Source: Ruminococcus sp.
Lineage (GTDB): Bacteria > Bacillota > Clostridia > Oscillospirales > Ruminococcaceae
Assembly (NCBI GenBank): GCA_017478965.1
Contig: JAFVCV010000055.1
Span: 1-44,520 of the forward strand
DNA length: 44,520 nt
Direction: 5' to 3'
This document shows, piece after piece, positions 41,890-44,520 of the stretch. Below the pieces are notes generated by a model that made no database searches, had not been told where the DNA came from, and was given only the letters and a program-made list of their open reading frames with translations. Each line of letters begins with the position of its first letter. Position 1 is the stretch's first letter. A program made the translations under genes and the position numbers.

Positions 41890-42228
41890 ATGCAGCACTA
41901 TACCCGTATCCGAGATCTTCGTGAGGACAGCGACCTGACGCAGGAGCAGCTTTGCAAAAAGCTCTATATGAACAAGACCACCTACACCAATTATGAACAG
42001 GGCAAACATACCGTTCCGCTGGATTTTGCCGTCACCCTGGCGGAGTTTTACGATGTTTCCCTTGACTATCTCACAGGCCGCACGAACCGAAAACAGCCTG
42101 ACCGCTGCATGGAGCTTTCAAAAGAAGAGCTGAAGCTTATCCAGCAGTACCGCAGCCTTTCCGAGCGCAGCAAGGGCAGACACGATATCCTTATAGCCCA
42201 GCTTTTAGAACAGCAAAAAGACGAATAA
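41890..42228 (+). CDS. Xre-family helix-turn-helix regulator
   Basis: 112 residues from ATG 41890 (GGAGGG upstream). Residues about 5-65 are a Cro/C1-type helix-turn-helix: YTRIRDLREDSDLTQEQLCKK, then LYMNKTTYTNYEQGKHTVPL (recognition helix) and FAVTLAEFYDVSLDYLTGRT, the standard ending of Firmicutes Xre repressors. A short helical tail follows, probably for dimerisation. Arginines are largely CGN, hinting at a mobile origin. It is divergent from the SHOCT membrane protein with shared operator-like sites. Confidence 0.92.
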   Translation: MQHYTRIRDLREDSDLTQEQLCKKLYMNKTTYTNYEQGKHTVPLDFAVTLAEFYDVSLDYLTGRTNRKQPDRCMELSKEELKLIQQYRSLSERSKGRHDILIAQLLEQQKDE

Positions 42229-42257
42229 TCAGCCGTTTTTTTATCGCAGCTAGGACA

Positions 42258-42291
42258 CAAAAAAACCCCCTGCACTGTAAAGTGCAGAGGG
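42258..42291 (-). terminator. Terminator of the tRNA gene
   Basis: Minus-strand stem CCCTCTGCACT / AGTGCAGGGGG (one G-T pair) followed by TTTTTTTG. It may also end the Xre transcript from the other side. Confidence 0.85.
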
Positions 42292-42313
42292 CTTGGCCCT
42301 TCCGGCCACAGGA

Positions 42314-42387
42314 CGTCGCTGAGGGGATTCGAACCTCCGACCTGCCGCTTAGGAGGCGGCCGCTCTATCCAGCTGAGCTACAACGAC
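42314..42387 (-). tRNA. tRNA-Arg (anticodon CCU)
   Basis: Minus-strand cloverleaf of 74 bases: acceptor GTCGTTG / CAGCGAC, D arm AGCTCAGCTGGATAGAGC, anticodon stem GCCGC / GCGGC with loop CTCCTAA (anticodon CCT), T arm with GGTTCGAATCC, discriminator G. CCA is not encoded. It reads AGG, the codon heavily used by the core genes of this window. Confidence 0.96.
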
Positions 42388-42421
42388 ATGATGGAGTTGA
42401 GCTTTCAAACTCAACTCATAT

Positions 42422-42450
42422 ATTATAGCACACTTTTTCAGAAAATGCAA
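42422..42450 (-). promoter_or_regulatory. Promoter of tRNA-Arg
   Basis: Minus strand TTGCAT (42445-42450), 17-base spacer, TATAAT (42422-42427), 35 bases upstream of the tRNA. An 8-base dyad (GAGTTGAG / CTCAACTC) lies in the leader. Confidence 0.7.
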
Positions 42451-42456
42451 GAGGGT

Positions 42457-43851
42457 TCACAAAATATTTTTATTTTTTTCATCAAGTGCAGACATTTCAC
42501 GCATTTCACGCACAATAAATATCATGACAATGATGAAAGCGGACAGGTCGGCAGCAGGCGCAGCAGCCATTACGCCGGTTATTCCGAAGAAGATAGGCAA
42601 AATTATCAGCAGCGGTATCAGGAAGAACACCTGCCTGGTAAGGGACAGCAGTGCGCCTTTCAGCGGCTTGCCGATAGCGGAGCAGAAGTTCGACGATATC
42701 ATCTGTATGCCGGACAGGGGAAGAAGCAGCAGGAAGGTCCGCATGAACTTCACGGCGAACTCGAAGTACAGCTCCTCATTCTCTCCGGAGCCGAAAACTG
42801 ACAGCACCTGCCTTGGGAACACCTGGAAAACAAAAAAGCCTATAAGGGTTATGGTAAGCTCACACCCGATGACCAGCTTGTAGACCGCCTTTACCCTCTG
42901 ATACTTCTTTGCGCCGTAGTTGAACCCCACCAGGGGCTGCATACCCTGATTGAGCCCTATCACGATGGCAAGGACAATAGAATTTACCTTCATGACGATG
43001 CCGCTGGCAGCAAGAGGTATATCCTTTCCGTAGACTGACAAAGCGCCGTAGTATTTCAGCGAACGGTTCATGACTATCTGCACGAAGGTCAGCGCCACCT
43101 GGGTCAGGCCGTTGCTCATGCCCATCATGGCGGTGGAGCTCATCTCCTTCAGACTCAGTCGAAGGTCCTCTTTTTTTAGCGTTATTCGCTTGAATTTCCT
43201 GATATACAGCCCAGCATAGATGCAGGAGATGACCTGCCCGATGACCGTAGCCCAGGCCGCCCCGGCCACCCCAAGGCCTATCTTCACAACAAAAACATAG
43301 TCAAGCACCGTATTGACCACCGCACCGATCACCATAGAGGTCATGGAATAGCGAGGACTGCCGTCAGCCCTGGCGGCGTTGCTCATGCCGTTCATGAACA
43401 CGATAAAGGGCATACCCAGGGCGGTTATCCTGGTGTACTCCATGGCGTAGGGCAGGTTTTCCTCGGTCGCACCGAAGGAAACGAGCATCGGGTGAAGGAA
43501 CAGCTCAGTGACCGCTGCATAGACGATGCCAAAGCTCAGCATCATGCAGATGCCGTTGCCCATGGTCCTGGCTGCCCTCTCCGGCTCGCCCTGGCCTAGG
43601 TACAGGGAAAACCTGGAGGCCGTACCTATGCCGATAGTGAGGGTTATGGCCATGCAGATGGTGGTAAGCGGGAAGGCCACGGTGGTGGCGGCATTGCCCA
43701 GATAGCCCACATATCTGCCTATAAATATCTGGTCCACCACATTGTATAGGGAGGACACCAGCATGGCTATGATGCTGGGTACAGCGAACCCGGCCAGGAG
43801 CTTTGGCACCTTTTCATAGCCTAAGGGGTTCTCGGTCTTTAATTCACTCAA
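42457..43851 (-). CDS. MATE-family multidrug efflux protein
   Basis: 464 residues from a proposed TTG at 43851 (GGAGATGGAAAG upstream); the open frame continues to 43917 without a ribosome site. Twelve membrane helices in two six-helix halves, with MATE signatures: FAVPSIIAMLVSSLYNVVDQ then IFIGRYVG in the first half, FPLTTICMAITLTIGIGTAS, and AIVIGLNQGMQPLVGFNYGA in the second. The Asp in VVDQIFIG and Gly-rich loops fit the DinF/NorM-like group driven by Na+ or H+. The substrate is unknown. It stands alone, transcribed toward the tRNA. Confidence 0.93.
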   Translation of the reverse strand: MSELKTENPLGYEKVPKLLAGFAVPSIIAMLVSSLYNVVDQIFIGRYVGYLGNAATTVAFPLTTICMAITLTIGIGTASRFSLYLGQGEPERAARTMGNGICMMLSFGIVYAAVTELFLHPMLVSFGATEENLPYAMEYTRITALGMPFIVFMNGMSNAARADGSPRYSMTSMVIGAVVNTVLDYVFVVKIGLGVAGAAWATVIGQVISCIYAGLYIRKFKRITLKKEDLRLSLKEMSSTAMMGMSNGLTQVALTFVQIVMNRSLKYYGALSVYGKDIPLAASGIVMKVNSIVLAIVIGLNQGMQPLVGFNYGAKKYQRVKAVYKLVIGCELTITLIGFFVFQVFPRQVLSVFGSGENEELYFEFAVKFMRTFLLLLPLSGIQMISSNFCSAIGKPLKGALLSLTRQVFFLIPLLIILPIFFGITGVMAAAPAADLSAFIIVMIFIVREMREMSALDEKNKNIL

Positions 43852-43939
43852 TTCTTTCCATCTCCAGAATAATACATTATCACCATTGATTATACAATAT
43901 CCCGGCGGATTTGTCAAATTTTTTGATATCTGTTCCCCG

Positions 43940-43977
43940 GGAAAAAATATCCCCCGGAACTGGTTTCCCGGGGGATA
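43940..43977 (-). terminator. Terminator of the CPBP protease gene
   Basis: TATCCCCCGG / CCGGGGGATA stem followed on the minus strand by TTTTTT, 8 bases past the stop. Confidence 0.85.
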
Positions 43978-43984
43978 AGCTTTC

Positions 43985-44520
43985 TCAGGCTGCCTGAGCA
44001 GCTTTTTTTGACCTTTTCTCAGCTATCAATATCATAACGCCGGCTATGATGCCAGGGACGGACAAGATCACCAGGCCGGCTATATGAGAATACTTCCCCA
44101 TCTGCTCGGCGTTGATGAAAAGCCCTATTGGAAGGGTCATGCAGTTGTCTAAAACTATGTGGAATATTGCCGCCGGAAGAACTGAGCCGGTCTTTTTAGT
44201 AAGGTAGGTCAGCGGGACAGACGCAAATACGCAGCCTATGCACATGAACAGTATCCCTACATAGGGAAAGCCGGGATAATCTCTGCCAAAATCATAGCCG
44301 TACCAGATGAGCGGAGCGTGCCACACAGCCCAGATGACTCCCGTCACCGCCACTGCCGGTGCGGTGGGCATGAGCTTTTCCAGCTTGGGGGTAAGGTACC
44401 CCCGCCAGCCGAATTCCTCACCGAAACCGTTTATGAGCATTGGCACGCACAGCCCAAGCTGCATGAGGAGAGTACCGATAAAGACCTTTGCTGTGCCCGT
44501 CTCTTTGACCGAGGGGTCGA
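43985..44520 (-). CDS. CPBP-family intramembrane metalloprotease (partial)
   Basis: The C-terminal 178 residues of a gene whose start lies beyond the window; the frame stays open to the right edge (DPSVKETGTAKVFIG before LLMQLGL). All CPBP (Abi) motifs are visible: motif 1 NGFGEEFGWRGYL (EExxxR), motif 2 WAVWHAPLIWYG (FxxxH-type His) and motif 3 AAIFHIVLDN (HxxxN/D). Four to five membrane helices surround them. The family includes prenyl-protein processing proteases and bacteriocin self-immunity proteins. Its neighbours give no hint which. It ends in the basic tail KRSKKAAQAA. Confidence 0.9.
   Translation of the reverse strand, partial: DPSVKETGTAKVFIGTLLMQLGLCVPMLINGFGEEFGWRGYLTPKLEKLMPTAPAVAVTGVIWAVWHAPLIWYGYDFGRDYPGFPYVGILFMCIGCVFASVPLTYLTKKTGSVLPAAIFHIVLDNCMTLPIGLFINAEQMGKYSHIAGLVILSVPGIIAGVMILIAEKRSKKAAQAA

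Overview
The window looks like a chromosomal segment of a Ruminococcus-like member of the Oscillospirales (Firmicutes). The grounds are a Clostridia-type glgB-glgC-glgD-glgA cluster with the paired GlgC/GlgD subunits, a full-length SpoIIE phosphatase, an IMP cyclohydrolase of the PurO family paired with a stand-alone AICAR transformylase, abundant AGA/AGG arginine codons, and Firmicutes-style promoters and AGGAGG ribosome sites. The genus is an inference from gene content.

Region 1 (1-11.8 kb) looks accessory. It opens with a decayed galactoside-utilisation locus: a GH42 beta-galactosidase tail, a frameshifted AraC regulator tail and a 35-codon GH27 alpha-galactosidase stub. A leftward redox/stress cluster follows (bacterioferritin-like protein, PPOX-fold flavoprotein, metallo-beta-lactamase-rubredoxin fusion, small Cys-rich membrane protein, flavodoxin-fold reductase). 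Next come a broken zinc-ribbon/Tim44-like membrane gene, a winged-helix regulator coupled to an alpha/beta hydrolase, and a complete BceRS-BceAB-type peptide-sensing and resistance module with recognisable BceR boxes. Arginine is mostly CGN here, unlike the core genes to the right.

Region 2 (11.9-21.7 kb), leftward: glycogen synthesis (glgB, glgC, glgD, a DUF4177 protein, glgA) from a promoter upstream of glgB, then spoIIE and rsmA (ksgA).

Region 3 (21.8-34.7 kb), rightward: a short unknown gene, a self-contained structured RNA with its own promoter and terminator (best guess 6S RNA), then a long purine operon: purE, lipoprotein, purC, a PurF paralogue, purF, purM, membrane protein, purN, purO-like, stand-alone AICAR transformylase, two related lipoproteins, purD. 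purL, purK and purB are absent from the window. The two most unusual features are the PurF paralogue, whose glutaminase site is dismantled while the PRPP site is intact, and the four cell-envelope proteins interleaved with the enzymes.

Region 4 (34.7-44.5 kb): a 1019-residue YhgE/Pip-type heptad-repeat protein and an MMPL/RND transporter, both leftward, divergent from a TetR regulator across an intergenic region with four TGACC-N3-GGTCA operators. Then come a PH-like/SHOCT membrane protein divergent from a Xre regulator with three shared operator-like sites, tRNA-Arg(CCU), a MATE transporter and the C-terminal part of a CPBP protease cut by the window edge.
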